A stretch of 64,000 bases of DNA. Origin: JBNKZU01 sp050301795. GTDB lineage: Bacteria > Pseudomonadota > Gammaproteobacteria > Thiohalomonadales > Thiohalomonadaceae. The DNA lies in NCBI GenBank assembly GCA_050301795.1, contig JBNKZU010000014.1, positions 132,538 through 196,537 on the forward strand, given 5' to 3'. This document shows positions 33,441-42,946 of this stretch, in pieces. The notes below the pieces were generated by a model, which was given only the letters and a program-made list of their open reading frames with translations, searched no databases and was not told where the DNA came from. Position 1 is the stretch's first letter. Each line of letters begins with the position of its first letter. A program made the translations under genes and the position numbers.

Positions 33441-36400
33441 ATGACAAACAAGCTAGAAATAAAATATCCTGGACGACGTGAGGCAATGGATGGAAACAGT
33501 GCCGTTATTATGTGTGAGCGCGAATCAAGCGATGCTGCTGGTGCATATCCGATAACTCCATCGACCCAAATGGGTGAATACTGGGCTATTGAAGCGGGTA
33601 ATGGTCATGTCAATGTCTCTGATCGTCCGTTGATCTTCGTAGAACCAGAAAGTGAGCACGCTGCGGCTGGTGTTACTGCCGGTCTGACCATGACTGGTTT
33701 GCGTTCAACTAACTTCTCATCCGCTCAAGGTGTCGCGTTCATGCACGAGTCACTCTATGCTGCTGCCGGGAAACATCTGCCTTATGTTCTTAATATGGGT
33801 TGCCGAGCTATCACCAAGGCGAGCCTCAACGTCCATTGTGCCCATGATGATTATCACTGTGTTGATGATACCGGCTTCTTCCAAATGATGGCCAATAGCG
33901 CTCAAGAAGCTGCCGATCTTAATATCATTGCCCATAAGCTTGCAGAGCTTGCCCTTATTCCGGGAATCGCAGCTCAGGATGGCTTCCTCACCACTCATCT
34001 GATCGAAACACTGAATGTACCTGAGCGTGAATTAATCAAAGAGTATCTCGGAAGCCCTGACGATATTATCGACTCACCAACACCATCTCAAAAGATGCTA
34101 TTCGGTGAAAAGCGTCGTCGTATCCCAGCCATTTGGGATGTGGATAACCCGGTCTCCTCAGGTTCAGTACAGAACCAGGATGCCTATATGCAGGCAGTTG
34201 CTGCTCAGCGACCCTATTTTGCAGAGCATGTTGCTGATCTTTGTGATCAAGCAATGGCCGAGTTCAAATCACTTACCGGACGCGAATACCGCCGTATCAG
34301 CACCTACAAAACCGAAGGTGCTGACTATGTGATTGTAGGTCAAGGAAGCATGATTCTTACTGCTCATGCGGTTGCAGACTATCTGAATGAAACTCGCGGG
34401 TTGAAGGTTGGCGTACTTAATTTAACGATGTTCCGCCCTTTCCCCGGCGATCTTGTTGGCAAGGCACTTAAGGGCAAGAAAGGGGTTGTGGTTCTTGAGC
34501 GTACCGATCAGCCGATGGCAGAAGATTTACCTATCGCTCGTGAGATTCGCGCCTCAGTCTCTAAATGCATTGAAAATGGAATCTTTAAAAATGGTGAGCT
34601 TCCTCATCCCGATTATGAGGTCTACTCTACCGAGTATGACGCGCCTCGCATCTTCTCAGGGGCTTACGGCCTTGGTTCTCGTGATCTACAACCTGAAGGT
34701 CTAATCGCGGCGATTGAGAACATGTTGCCTGGCGGTAAACACAAGAGGTTCTTCTATCTCTCTGTCGAGTTCCTGCACGATTCAGCAGATTCACCAAAAC
34801 AGGAACTCTATCAGCAAGAGCTACTCGAAGCCTATCCAAACATTAAGGACTTGGCATTAAAAGGTAGCGAAAACCCCGATCTCCTTCCAAAGGGCGCCAT
34901 CACTGTGAGAATGCACTCTGTTGGTGGCTGGGGTGCAATGACAACCGGAAAGAATCTGGCGATGACCCTGTTTGAACTCCTTGATTACGACATCAAGGCG
35001 AACCCCAAATATGGTTCGGAGAAGAAAGGACAGCCAACAACCTACTACCTCTCAGCCGCACCTGAGCCGATCCGCATCAACTGTGAATACAACTTTGTTG
35101 ATGTGGTACTCTCACCTGACCCTAACGTCTTTAGTCACTCCAATCCGCTGTTTGGTCTGAAAAAAGAGGGTGTGCTCATTATTCAAAGCTCACTTGAAAC
35201 ACCAGAAGAGGTCTGGAATAGCTTCCCGTTATCTGGTCAACGCTTTATTGTTGAGAACAATATCCGGGTCTTCTACATCGACGCCTTCAAGATTGCTCGT
35301 GAAGAGGCCTCCAACCCTGAGCTTCAATTCCGTATGCAGGGTATTGCGTTCCAGGGCGCATTCTTTGCAGCATCTCCAGTAATGGAGAATGCCAACCTTA
35401 ATGAAAAGTCTCTCTTCCGTGCGATCGAAAATCAGCTTCAGGATAAATTCGGCAGCAAAGGGAAGCGTGTTGTTGAAGACAACCTGCGTGTTGTTAGACG
35501 CGGCTTTGATGAGATCATTGAGATTACTGATAAAGTTGTTACCAATGCGACACAAGGTCAGCTCAAGCGTCAATCTCATCTTCCGGTAATGCTTAAGCAA
35601 ATGCCGGTGAATGATACCCGCATTTCCGATATTCACCGTTTCTGGGAACAGACCGGCAGCTTCTACTTAAGTGGTAAAGGCAACGATAATATCGTTGACC
35701 CCTTTATTGGCATGTCGTTGGTTCCTGCATCAAGTGGTCTGTTCCGCGATATGACTCAAATTCGATTTGATCATCCTGTTTGGGTTGCCGAAAACTGTAC
35801 TGCCTGCGGTAACTGCTACACCACCTGTCCAGACAGCGCTATCCCTGGTTTGGTGAATTCGATATCAGAGGTATTCGAATCAACCGTACAGCAGATTGAA
35901 CGTGGTGGTATGCCAACACGTCACCTACGTCGCGCACTTCGTAGTGTTGAAAAGAAACTGCGTGAAGCGATCACATTAGCCGGTGATAGCGCTAATGTTA
36001 ATGCGCTCATACGCGAGACCATTGCAGACACCTTGATCGAATCGGATCTTGAGGATGACGACAAGAATACGCTCTCCATTGAATTTGATCGCTTTGAGGG
36101 CATTATCGGTGAGTTTAAATTTGCCAGCACCAAGCCCTACTTCTCTAACCGTGAGAAAAAGAACAAAGGTAGTGGCGGTCTGTTCTCTATTACGATTAAT
36201 CCATACACATGTAAAGGATGCATGGAGTGTATCGATGTCTGTGATGACGACGCGCTGGTTGTGGTTAATCAAACCACCGAAAGTACTAATAAGTTGCGTC
36301 GTGAGTGGGACTACTGGTTAACACTCCCAACCACCTCCAAAGAGTTTATTCGCATTGATGATATCGATGAGAAGATCGGTGCTCTCGACACCCTGCTCCT

Positions 36401-38351
36401 TGACAAGAATAGCTACCAGTCAATGGTTTGTGGCGACGGTGCATGTCTTGGTTGTGGTGAGAAATCGATCATCCACCTCTTTACCTCAACAGTAACCACA
36501 ATGATGCAGGGGCGTGTCAAGAAACACCTGGCACATATTGAAGAGTTGATCATCGGTCTTGAAAAACATATCCGTATGAAGCTGGTTGAGTCGATGGATC
36601 TTAGTGACACCCACACGATCAACAACATTGTCAACGAACACAAGGATATTGACCTGACCCTTTCAAGATTAACTCAAGGACTTGAGGACAATGGCTCAAC
36701 CATTGACAGCGAGTGGTTACAAGAGACTACACAGCTTCTTGAGAAACTGAAATATCTGAAGTGGCAATACACTAACGGCACCACAAATAATGGTCGTTCA
36801 AACCTTGGTATGATTAACGCAACAGGTTGTACCTCAGTTTGGGGCTCAACCTATCCGTTCAACCCCTATCCATTCCCCTGGTCTAGCAATCTATTCCAGG
36901 ATTCACCATCAGTTGCCATGGGACTGTTTGAAGGACACATGGTGAAGATGGCTGATGGTTTTAAAGCAATCCGCCGTGCAGAACTTGAACTCAGTGGTCA
37001 ATATAACCCAGAGATCCACGACAGCTTCTTTACCTACTTTAACTGGAAACAGTTTAGTGACGAAGAGTTTGCCCTCTGCCCTCCGGTAGTTTCGGTTGGT
37101 GGTGATGGTGCGATGTATGACATCGGTTTCCAGAATCTCTCTCGTATGATGATGTCGGGTATGCCTATTAAAGTACTGGTACTTGATACTCAGGTCTACT
37201 CTAACACTGGTGGTCAGGCGTGTACTTCAACCTACATCGGGCAGGTTGCCGACATGACACCATTTGGCAAAAAAGCCAAAGGTAAAGAGGAGATCCGTAA
37301 AGAGATGAGCGTCATTGCTATGGCTCACCGTACAACCTTTGTTCATCAGAGCAGCCTTGGCAATATCAATCATATGCTTGAGGGCTTTATCGATGGAATC
37401 AATTCACGTCGTCCTGCGCTCTTTAATGTCTATGCCGTTTGCCAACCTGAGCATGGTGTTGCCGATGATGCCTCAACCCGACAGAGCAAACTTGCACTGG
37501 AGTCCAGAGCCTATCCTGCATTCCTCTATGATCCGGATCGTGGAGTGACTTTTGAAGATTGCTGTAGTGTTGAAGGCAACCCTGATATGGAAAGTGACTG
37601 GCCGACTTACACCCTGAAATATACTGACGACAAGGGTAAAGAGGCATCCATGACACTACCGTTTACCTTTGCTGATTTTGCGCTCACTGAGGGACGTTTT
37701 GCCAAGCAGTTCCGTAAAGCACCACCGGAAACCTGGAACGATGACATGGTACTTCTCTCTGACTTCATCAATATGGACGAGGACGAACAAGAGGGTAAAT
37801 TCCCATTCATCTGGGCAGCCGATAAAAAAGGGAATCTGATGCGTGTTCTGGTGACGGCTGAACTCGTCATTTCGACGATTGAGCGTAGAGATTTCTGGCA
37901 TCAGTTAAAATCACTCTCAGGTGAGTCCCGCACTGTTGATATCGATAAACTGATTGAACAGACTCGTATCGATATGGCACAGAAGCTCTCATCTAACCTT
38001 CTGGCAATGGCAGCCGGTGGGAATGCAGCGAATATTGGCAGTGCCTTAACAGCAGCGCCTGCTGGTGGTGATGTTGCTGCCTCTGGTGCCGTCTCAGCAG
38101 ATTATGAACCGGTTTGGATTGAGACACCGGAATGTACCGCTTGTGATGAGTGTATTAATATCAATCCCAAGATCTTCGCCTACAACGATGACAAAAAAGC
38201 GATCATTGTTGATCCGAAGGCTGGTCCATTTGTCGATATCGTTAAAGCTGCGGAGAAGTGCACAGCAGAGGTAATCCATCCTGGAACACCATTCAATCTG
38301 AATGAGGCCGGATTGGACAAGCTGACTAAACGTGCTGAGAAGTTCCAGTAA
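33441..38351 (+). CDS. Giant pyruvate:ferredoxin oxidoreductase with fused C-terminal ferredoxin
   Basis: 1636 residues against about 1170-1200 for ordinary single-chain PFOR (NifJ). It interconverts pyruvate plus CoA with acetyl-CoA, CO2 and reduced ferredoxin. Domains in order: POR N domain (GAYPITPSTQMGEYW near 34), transketolase-like domain II, gamma domain (VGGWGAMTTGKNLAM near 493), a two-cluster ferredoxin domain split by about 110 residues (CTACGNCYTTCP near 785; CKGCMECIDVCDDDA near 923), and the TPP domain (GDGACLGCGEKS near 996; VGGDGAMYDIGFQN near 1220). A roughly 100-residue helical insertion splits the TPP domain. An Ala/Gly linker follows, then a single-cluster ferredoxin (CTACDEC near 1564, last Cys in AEKCTAE). 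It lies inside the rnf operon, between rnfB and rnfC. Confidence 0.93.
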   Translation: MTNKLEIKYPGRREAMDGNSAVIMCERESSDAAGAYPITPSTQMGEYWAIEAGNGHVNVSDRPLIFVEPESEHAAAGVTAGLTMTGLRSTNFSSAQGVAFMHESLYAAAGKHLPYVLNMGCRAITKASLNVHCAHDDYHCVDDTGFFQMMANSAQEAADLNIIAHKLAELALIPGIAAQDGFLTTHLIETLNVPERELIKEYLGSPDDIIDSPTPSQKMLFGEKRRRIPAIWDVDNPVSSGSVQNQDAYMQAVAAQRPYFAEHVADLCDQAMAEFKSLTGREYRRISTYKTEGADYVIVGQGSMILTAHAVADYLNETRGLKVGVLNLTMFRPFPGDLVGKALKGKKGVVVLERTDQPMAEDLPIAREIRASVSKCIENGIFKNGELPHPDYEVYSTEYDAPRIFSGAYGLGSRDLQPEGLIAAIENMLPGGKHKRFFYLSVEFLHDSADSPKQELYQQELLEAYPNIKDLALKGSENPDLLPKGAITVRMHSVGGWGAMTTGKNLAMTLFELLDYDIKANPKYGSEKKGQPTTYYLSAAPEPIRINCEYNFVDVVLSPDPNVFSHSNPLFGLKKEGVLIIQSSLETPEEVWNSFPLSGQRFIVENNIRVFYIDAFKIAREEASNPELQFRMQGIAFQGAFFAASPVMENANLNEKSLFRAIENQLQDKFGSKGKRVVEDNLRVVRRGFDEIIEITDKVVTNATQGQLKRQSHLPVMLKQMPVNDTRISDIHRFWEQTGSFYLSGKGNDNIVDPFIGMSLVPASSGLFRDMTQIRFDHPVWVAENCTACGNCYTTCPDSAIPGLVNSISEVFESTVQQIERGGMPTRHLRRALRSVEKKLREAITLAGDSANVNALIRETIADTLIESDLEDDDKNTLSIEFDRFEGIIGEFKFASTKPYFSNREKKNKGSGGLFSITINPYTCKGCMECIDVCDDDALVVVNQTTESTNKLRREWDYWLTLPTTSKEFIRIDDIDEKIGALDTLLLDKNSYQSMVCGDGACLGCGEKSIIHLFTSTVTTMMQGRVKKHLAHIEELIIGLEKHIRMKLVESMDLSDTHTINNIVNEHKDIDLTLSRLTQGLEDNGSTIDSEWLQETTQLLEKLKYLKWQYTNGTTNNGRSNLGMINATGCTSVWGSTYPFNPYPFPWSSNLFQDSPSVAMGLFEGHMVKMADGFKAIRRAELELSGQYNPEIHDSFFTYFNWKQFSDEEFALCPPVVSVGGDGAMYDIGFQNLSRMMMSGMPIKVLVLDTQVYSNTGGQACTSTYIGQVADMTPFGKKAKGKEEIRKEMSVIAMAHRTTFVHQSSLGNINHMLEGFIDGINSRRPALFNVYAVCQPEHGVADDASTRQSKLALESRAYPAFLYDPDRGVTFEDCCSVEGNPDMESDWPTYTLKYTDDKGKEASMTLPFTFADFALTEGRFAKQFRKAPPETWNDDMVLLSDFINMDEDEQEGKFPFIWAADKKGNLMRVLVTAELVISTIERRDFWHQLKSLSGESRTVDIDKLIEQTRIDMAQKLSSNLLAMAAGGNAANIGSALTAAPAGGDVAASGAVSADYEPVWIETPECTACDECININPKIFAYNDDKKAIIVDPKAGPFVDIVKAAEKCTAEVIHPGTPFNLNEAGLDKLTKRAEKFQ

Positions 38352-38358
38352 TATAGGC

Positions 38359-39699
38359 ATGAAAATGCGTTTAAAGGATATTCTTTTTAGCAAGAGTTTT
38401 TCTCATGGGGTTCATCCGCCTCAGAAAAAGACTCAAACCAACAGCAAGGCCATCAAACGTCTGCCGTTTCCTCCGGTCGTTATGGTGCCTTTGCTGCAAC
38501 ACTTTGGCGCGCCCGCAAAACCGATTGTCACAAAGGGGCAAGAGGTGGTGCGTGGCGAGCCCATCGCTGTTGCTGATGGCTATCTCTCGGTACCGATGCA
38601 TGCGCCGGTTACCGGAACAGTCACCGGTATTGAGCTGATTGCCACCGCAAGGGGGCCTAAAGCCAAGGCGATCATCATCAAAACCCATCCAGCTTCTAAC
38701 CAGCGCGTGCTGTTCGGTAGTGATACCTATGTTGATGAACTAAATGAGCAGGAGATCATCGATGCGGTACAGAATACCGGCATGGTTGGTCTTGGGGGTG
38801 CCGGATTCCCAAGCCATGTAAAGCTGGCTGTTCCAAAGGGGAACCCTGTCGACACGCTTGTGGTCAACGGTTGCGAATGTGAGCCATATCTGACCACAGA
38901 CCATCGCCTGATGTTAGAGAAGCCTGAGGCGCTCATTAAAGGGATTCACTACGCCTTGAAGGTCACTGGCGCAAAACGAGCCATCATCGGAATTGAGGAT
39001 AATAAGCTTGATGCTGTTGAGATGATTCGTTCAAAACTACAACCCTCCGATCCAATCAAGGTGGGCGTGGTTAAAACGAAATATCCTCAAGGCTCAGAAA
39101 AGCTTTTAATCACCACACTACTGGGACGAGAGGTTCCATCAGGTGGATTCCCATATCAGGTTGGCGTTGTAGTAAATAACGTCGCAACCCTTGCTCAATT
39201 AGGTGAGTTGCTTCCAACCAGTCAGGGACTGATTGAACGTGTCGTTACCATTGCCGGCCCCTCGGTTGAAAAGCCTGGGAATTACCTTATCACCCTTGGT
39301 ACACCTTTAAGATTTATCCTCGAACATGTCGGCTATTATGGTGAGGCCAATCGCCTTATCCTCGGAGGTCCGATGATGGGTAACTCTGTGGCTTCGCTTG
39401 ATGTTCCGATCACCAAGCCAGTTTCAGGGATTCTGGTCATGGCGGAGCATAAAGAGAAATCGACCAGGATCTATCCCTGCATTCAATGCGCCCGTTGTCT
39501 TGATGCCTGCCCGATGAATCTAAACCCATCTCATCTGGGGCGACTGGCTGCAAAACGTGAATACGAAACCATGCAGGAGGAGTTTAATCTTAACGACTGT
39601 TTTGAGTGTGGAAGCTGTAGTTATGTCTGCCCTTCCAATATTCCATTGGTGCAGTACTTCCGTATTGCCAAATCGATTAATCGGGAAAGAGCAGCATAA
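38359..39699 (+). CDS. rnfC: Rnf electron transport complex subunit C
   Basis: 446 residues from the ATG at 38359, eight bases after the PFOR stop; a second ATG six bases on is also possible. RnfC is the peripheral subunit with FMN and NADH sites that resembles Nqo1. An N-terminal barrel-sandwich block (SHGVHPPQ) is followed by the nucleotide-binding GLGGAGFPSHVKL and VVNGCECEPYLTTDHRLM. Two 4Fe-4S motifs close the protein, CIQCARCLDACPMNLNP (near 374) and CFECGSCSYVCPSNIP (near 414). It lacks the long Ala-rich tail of enteric RsxC. The stop overlaps the rnfD start. Confidence 0.96.
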   Translation: MKMRLKDILFSKSFSHGVHPPQKKTQTNSKAIKRLPFPPVVMVPLLQHFGAPAKPIVTKGQEVVRGEPIAVADGYLSVPMHAPVTGTVTGIELIATARGPKAKAIIIKTHPASNQRVLFGSDTYVDELNEQEIIDAVQNTGMVGLGGAGFPSHVKLAVPKGNPVDTLVVNGCECEPYLTTDHRLMLEKPEALIKGIHYALKVTGAKRAIIGIEDNKLDAVEMIRSKLQPSDPIKVGVVKTKYPQGSEKLLITTLLGREVPSGGFPYQVGVVVNNVATLAQLGELLPTSQGLIERVVTIAGPSVEKPGNYLITLGTPLRFILEHVGYYGEANRLILGGPMMGNSVASLDVPITKPVSGILVMAEHKEKSTRIYPCIQCARCLDACPMNLNPSHLGRLAAKREYETMQEEFNLNDCFECGSCSYVCPSNIPLVQYFRIAKSINRERAA

Positions 39700-40760
39700 T
39701 GGCAAAGAAAACACCACAAGTAGAACTCCGCACCTCACCCCATCTTCATGATGGCGCATCGGTTGAGCAGATCATGCGAAATGTGGTTTTTGCGCTAATC
39801 CCGCTGGTGATGTTTGCGATCTTTCAGTTTGGGATCAGCGCAATGGCACTCATTATTACGGTTGTGCTCACCTGTCTCGGTACTGAATCACTCTTTTCAC
39901 AGATTAAAGGTGATGGTGAAAACACATTGCGAGACTACAGCGCGACGATTACCGGTATTTTACTCGCGCTGACTCTTCCCCCGGGATTTCCATTGTGGAT
40001 GGGTGTCGTTGCCGGATTTATTGCCATTGCGATGGGTAAGGTGATGTTTGGCGGTATCGGCTTTAATGTCTTTAACCCCGCACTTCTTGGTCGCGCATTC
40101 GTTCAAGCCGCTTTTCCTGTGGCAATCACGACCTGGACTCCGGCCTATGCACCAAACCGCTTTGTTGAGTTTATCCCTTCGACATGGTCGATCCCGATGT
40201 TACATCCGGTGGGTGTTGATGAGTGGATTAAAAATAGTGGTGTTGATGGATTCAGCGGCGCAACGCCACTATCTGTATGGAAGTTCGATGGAGTAACCAC
40301 CTCCAGCAGTGACCTCTTCACCGGCATGGTCACCGGCTCAACCGGGGAAGCTTCGGCATTACTCATCCTGATATGCGGTGGTTATCTTGCACTCCGACGT
40401 ATGATGGACTGGCGCATTCCTGTGTCGGTTCTTGCGGGTGCATTACTGATGTCATTGCTATTAGTTACGATTGATGCTGATAAATACCCATCACCAATCT
40501 TTACCCTCTTCTCTGGCGGACTGATGCTGGGTGCGGTATTTATGGCGAGCGACATGGTGGGAACGCCGGTCACACCAATGGGTGTTATTGTTTACGGCCT
40601 GCTGATTGGAATTGTAACCGTCATCATCCGAGTCTTTGGCGGTCTACCTGAAGGGGTGATGTATGCCATCTTATTAGGTAATGCGATGGCTCCACTCATC
40701 GAATCGGTGACACAACCTCAAGTGTATGGCACCTCCAAAACCAAGGAGACAGGGAAATGA
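39699..40760 (+). CDS. rnfD: Rnf electron transport complex subunit D
   Basis: 353 residues, integral membrane subunit related to NqrB. About ten hydrophobic segments are visible. The covalent FMN attachment Thr is in DGFSGATPLS (Thr near 188). NVFNPALLGRAFVQAAFP and DMVGTPVTPMGVIVYGLLIG are family blocks that line the ion and electron path. It is coupled by overlap to rnfC (TAATG) and rnfG (ATGA). Confidence 0.97.
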   Translation: MAKKTPQVELRTSPHLHDGASVEQIMRNVVFALIPLVMFAIFQFGISAMALIITVVLTCLGTESLFSQIKGDGENTLRDYSATITGILLALTLPPGFPLWMGVVAGFIAIAMGKVMFGGIGFNVFNPALLGRAFVQAAFPVAITTWTPAYAPNRFVEFIPSTWSIPMLHPVGVDEWIKNSGVDGFSGATPLSVWKFDGVTTSSSDLFTGMVTGSTGEASALLILICGGYLALRRMMDWRIPVSVLAGALLMSLLLVTIDADKYPSPIFTLFSGGLMLGAVFMASDMVGTPVTPMGVIVYGLLIGIVTVIIRVFGGLPEGVMYAILLGNAMAPLIESVTQPQVYGTSKTKETGK

Positions 40761-41452
40761 GCGAAAACACTAACCCTGTAGCCGAAGCGACCCTGGTGCA
40801 ACAACCACCGGCGAATAGCAACCGTATGATCATGACTTTAAGCCTTGTGGCGATGCTCTCAGGCTTTCTGGTGGTGTTGGTCTATCAGTTCACGAAACCG
40901 ATCATTGCTGAAAATCAACGCATTGCTGTGGAACAGGCGATCTTCCAGGTTATTCCAAAATCAACCCTTTGGAAGGCCTATGTGATTAATGATGAACAAC
41001 TTCTCCCTGCCGGTAGCGATGGGGTAACTGTCTATGCCGGATTTGATAACGACCACAAACTTGTGGGCATCGCTGCTGAGGCCGCAGCACAAGGCTATGC
41101 CGATGTTATCAAGCTTCTATATGGCTACAGTCCTGAATGTGAATGTATTACGGGAATCAAGGTTCTAAAGAGTACAGAAACCCCGGGGCTAGGTGACAAG
41201 ATCTACAAAGATAAAGTCTTTGTTAAGAACTTTGATGCGCTTGATGCACGACTCAATGACGATAAGAGTGCTCTTAAAAATGCAATTGTAACGGTCAAGA
41301 ATGGAACAAAAACCGACCCTTGGCAGATCGACGCCATCTCTGGCGCGACCATCTCATCCAATGCGGTTGGACGGGCACTTAACAGCAGTGCTCAATTCCT
41401 GCTTCCAAAGCTGGTGAAACAGCTTAACAAGATGACACAGGGTGATAGCTAA
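40757..41452 (+). CDS. rnfG: Rnf electron transport complex subunit G
   Basis: 231 residues, related to NqrC. A single N-terminal membrane segment (MIMTLSLVAMLSGFLVVLVYQ) is followed by a periplasmic FMN-binding domain. The FMN-accepting Thr is in IDAISGATISSNAVGRAL near residue 197; flavinylation needs an ApbE-type transferase, which is not in the window. ETPGLGDKI is a conserved block. The start overlaps rnfD by four bases, and the stop overlaps the rnfE ATG. Confidence 0.96.
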   Translation: MSENTNPVAEATLVQQPPANSNRMIMTLSLVAMLSGFLVVLVYQFTKPIIAENQRIAVEQAIFQVIPKSTLWKAYVINDEQLLPAGSDGVTVYAGFDNDHKLVGIAAEAAAQGYADVIKLLYGYSPECECITGIKVLKSTETPGLGDKIYKDKVFVKNFDALDARLNDDKSALKNAIVTVKNGTKTDPWQIDAISGATISSNAVGRALNSSAQFLLPKLVKQLNKMTQGDS

Positions 41453-42099
41453 TGGCAAAGAAGAGTAACCCAATTACTATGGACACCTTCTTAAAAGGTG
41501 TGTGGGAAGAGAACCCGGTATTCGTAATGCTGCTTGGCATGTGTCCAGTTCTTGCGGTGACCAACACCACAATTAATGCCCTGGCAATGGGTCTGGCAAC
41601 CACCTTTGTGTTGCTCTGCTCCGGGGCGATGATCTCGCTGTTACGCCACCTCATTCCAAAGCAGGTTCGAATCGCAACCTACATTGTTATCATCGCGACC
41701 TTTGTAACCATTGTCGATTATGCGATTCAGGCGATTAGCCTTGATCTTTACAATGCGCTCGGTGCGTTTATTCAGTTAATTGTGGTCAACTGCATGATAC
41801 TGGGTCATGCCGAATCCTACTCTTCACGAAACCGTTTGGGTCATTCGCTGATCAACGGCCTGGGCACAGGTATCGGTTTTACGATTGCACTGTTATGCCT
41901 CGGCACTGTGCGAGAGATCTTCGGAGCCGGAACCCTGCTTGGATATCCACTGTTTGGAGAAAACTTTGAACCCTGGGTTGTGATGATACTTCCACCGGGA
42001 GGCTTCTTTGTTCTCGGTACATGGCTACTGTTTTTTGCGTGGCTAAAAAAGCGTAATCAAAGCCAATCATCTGTAAAGGAGGTGCAACATGCAGGGTGA
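41452..42099 (+). CDS. rnfE: Rnf electron transport complex subunit E
   Basis: 215 residues with six hydrophobic segments, related to NqrD. The conserved Cys-containing half-channel blocks are FVMLLGMCPVLAVTNTTINAL and QLIVVNCMILGHAESYSSRN. In NqrD/E and RnfA/E such cysteines jointly hold an intramembrane 2Fe-2S centre. The stop overlaps the rnfA start by 11 bases. Confidence 0.96.
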   Translation: MAKKSNPITMDTFLKGVWEENPVFVMLLGMCPVLAVTNTTINALAMGLATTFVLLCSGAMISLLRHLIPKQVRIATYIVIIATFVTIVDYAIQAISLDLYNALGAFIQLIVVNCMILGHAESYSSRNRLGHSLINGLGTGIGFTIALLCLGTVREIFGAGTLLGYPLFGENFEPWVVMILPPGGFFVLGTWLLFFAWLKKRNQSQSSVKEVQHAG

Positions 42100-42670
42100 A
42101 TCGTTAGGTTTTATCTTCCTTAATGCGCTGATCATTAATAACTTTGTTCTGGCCGCCTTCCTTGGAATCTGTCCTTTTCTGGGGGTTTCAGGAAAGCTGA
42201 AAACAGCATTCTCAATGGGTGTAGCAACAACCTTTGTAATGTTTATTAGCTCGCTATGCGCCTACTTTATTAATATTGTTTTGGTTACCTACGAGATCGA
42301 GTTTCTAAGACTCATCTCATATATCGTTGTGATCGCATCAACGGTGCAACTAGTAGAGATGAGCCTGAAGAAGTTCTCCCCCGCACTCTTTCGTGCACTC
42401 GGCATCTTTCTGCCGTTAATCACAACCAACTGTGCAATTCTGGGACTCGCCCTTTTCCAGACATTTAAAGATTACGACCTTGCACAATCTGTTGTTTACA
42501 GCCTTGGTGCTGGCGGTGGTTTTATTATTGCCATCGTCCTAATGGCAGGTCTGCGAGAAAAACTCGCATTGGCTAACCTGCCATCGATCACCGAAGGTGC
42601 GGCTATGACATTGATGCTCGGAGGCATCCTTTCGCTAACCTTTATGGGGTTTGCCGGAATGGGTAGCTAA
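42089..42670 (+). CDS. rnfA: Rnf electron transport complex subunit A
   Basis: 193 residues with six hydrophobic segments, homologous to RnfE and NqrE in inverted topology. The key Cys blocks are FVLAAFLGICPFLGVSG and LPLITTNCAILGLALF. It completes a B-(PFOR)-C-D-G-E-A set. The ATG follows an AAAGGAGGTGCAAC ribosome binding site, the strongest in the operon. The small Cys-rich gene starts three bases after its stop. Confidence 0.97.
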   Translation: MQGESLGFIFLNALIINNFVLAAFLGICPFLGVSGKLKTAFSMGVATTFVMFISSLCAYFINIVLVTYEIEFLRLISYIVVIASTVQLVEMSLKKFSPALFRALGIFLPLITTNCAILGLALFQTFKDYDLAQSVVYSLGAGGGFIIAIVLMAGLREKLALANLPSITEGAAMTLMLGGILSLTFMGFAGMGS

Positions 42671-42672
42671 CA

Positions 42673-42876
42673 ATGTTAAGCAAATATCTGATTGCGATGA
42701 CGGTGGTGCCACTACTGTTGATTATGTGGTTAGTCGTTCAGCGCATCACCAAACACTTCTCCATGACACATCCTGAATTCGGTCCACACCGTGAAGAAGG
42801 GGGTGGATGTGGTAGCAGTTGTAGCTGTAGTGGAACAAAAAAGAGTGAATGTAAAAACCAACGTGATAGTGATTGA
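42673..42876 (+). CDS. Small Cys-rich membrane protein at the end of rnf, possible assembly factor
   Basis: 67 residues, no family name I can assign with certainty. One N-terminal membrane segment (LIAMTVVPLLLIMWLVVQR) is followed by a short soluble part. The tail GGGCGSSCSCSGTKKSEC holds four cysteines in 15 residues. The size, topology and Cys cluster resemble NqrM, a small Cys-containing membrane protein needed to mature the Na+-NQR relative of Rnf. By analogy it may deliver Fe or Fe-S for the RnfA/RnfE intramembrane centre. That role is inference from architecture and position only. Confidence 0.8.
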   Translation: MLSKYLIAMTVVPLLLIMWLVVQRITKHFSMTHPEFGPHREEGGGCGSSCSCSGTKKSECKNQRDSD

Positions 42877-42896
42877 TTAGTGACGATGCAATCACT
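42868..42896 (+). other. Stem-loop at the end of the rnf operon
   Basis: A perfect 8-base stem, AGTGATTG (42868-42875) and CAATCACT (42889-42896), has a 13-base loop. It overlaps the stop codon of the small Cys-rich gene. There is no T-run after it, so it is not a good terminator. It could be an RNA processing or stability site between rnf and ppsA, so read-through into ppsA is plausible. Confidence 0.35.
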
Positions 42897-42946
42897 GTGT
42901 TTATAACCGATTTTTTAAACGATATAGGTATTTAAGGGGACATAAC

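Noticed and set aside
38332..38358. Upstream start for rnfC (GTG at 38332)
   Set aside because: It lies within the PFOR coding end and has no ribosome binding site. The ATG at 38359 gives the expected RnfC N-terminus.
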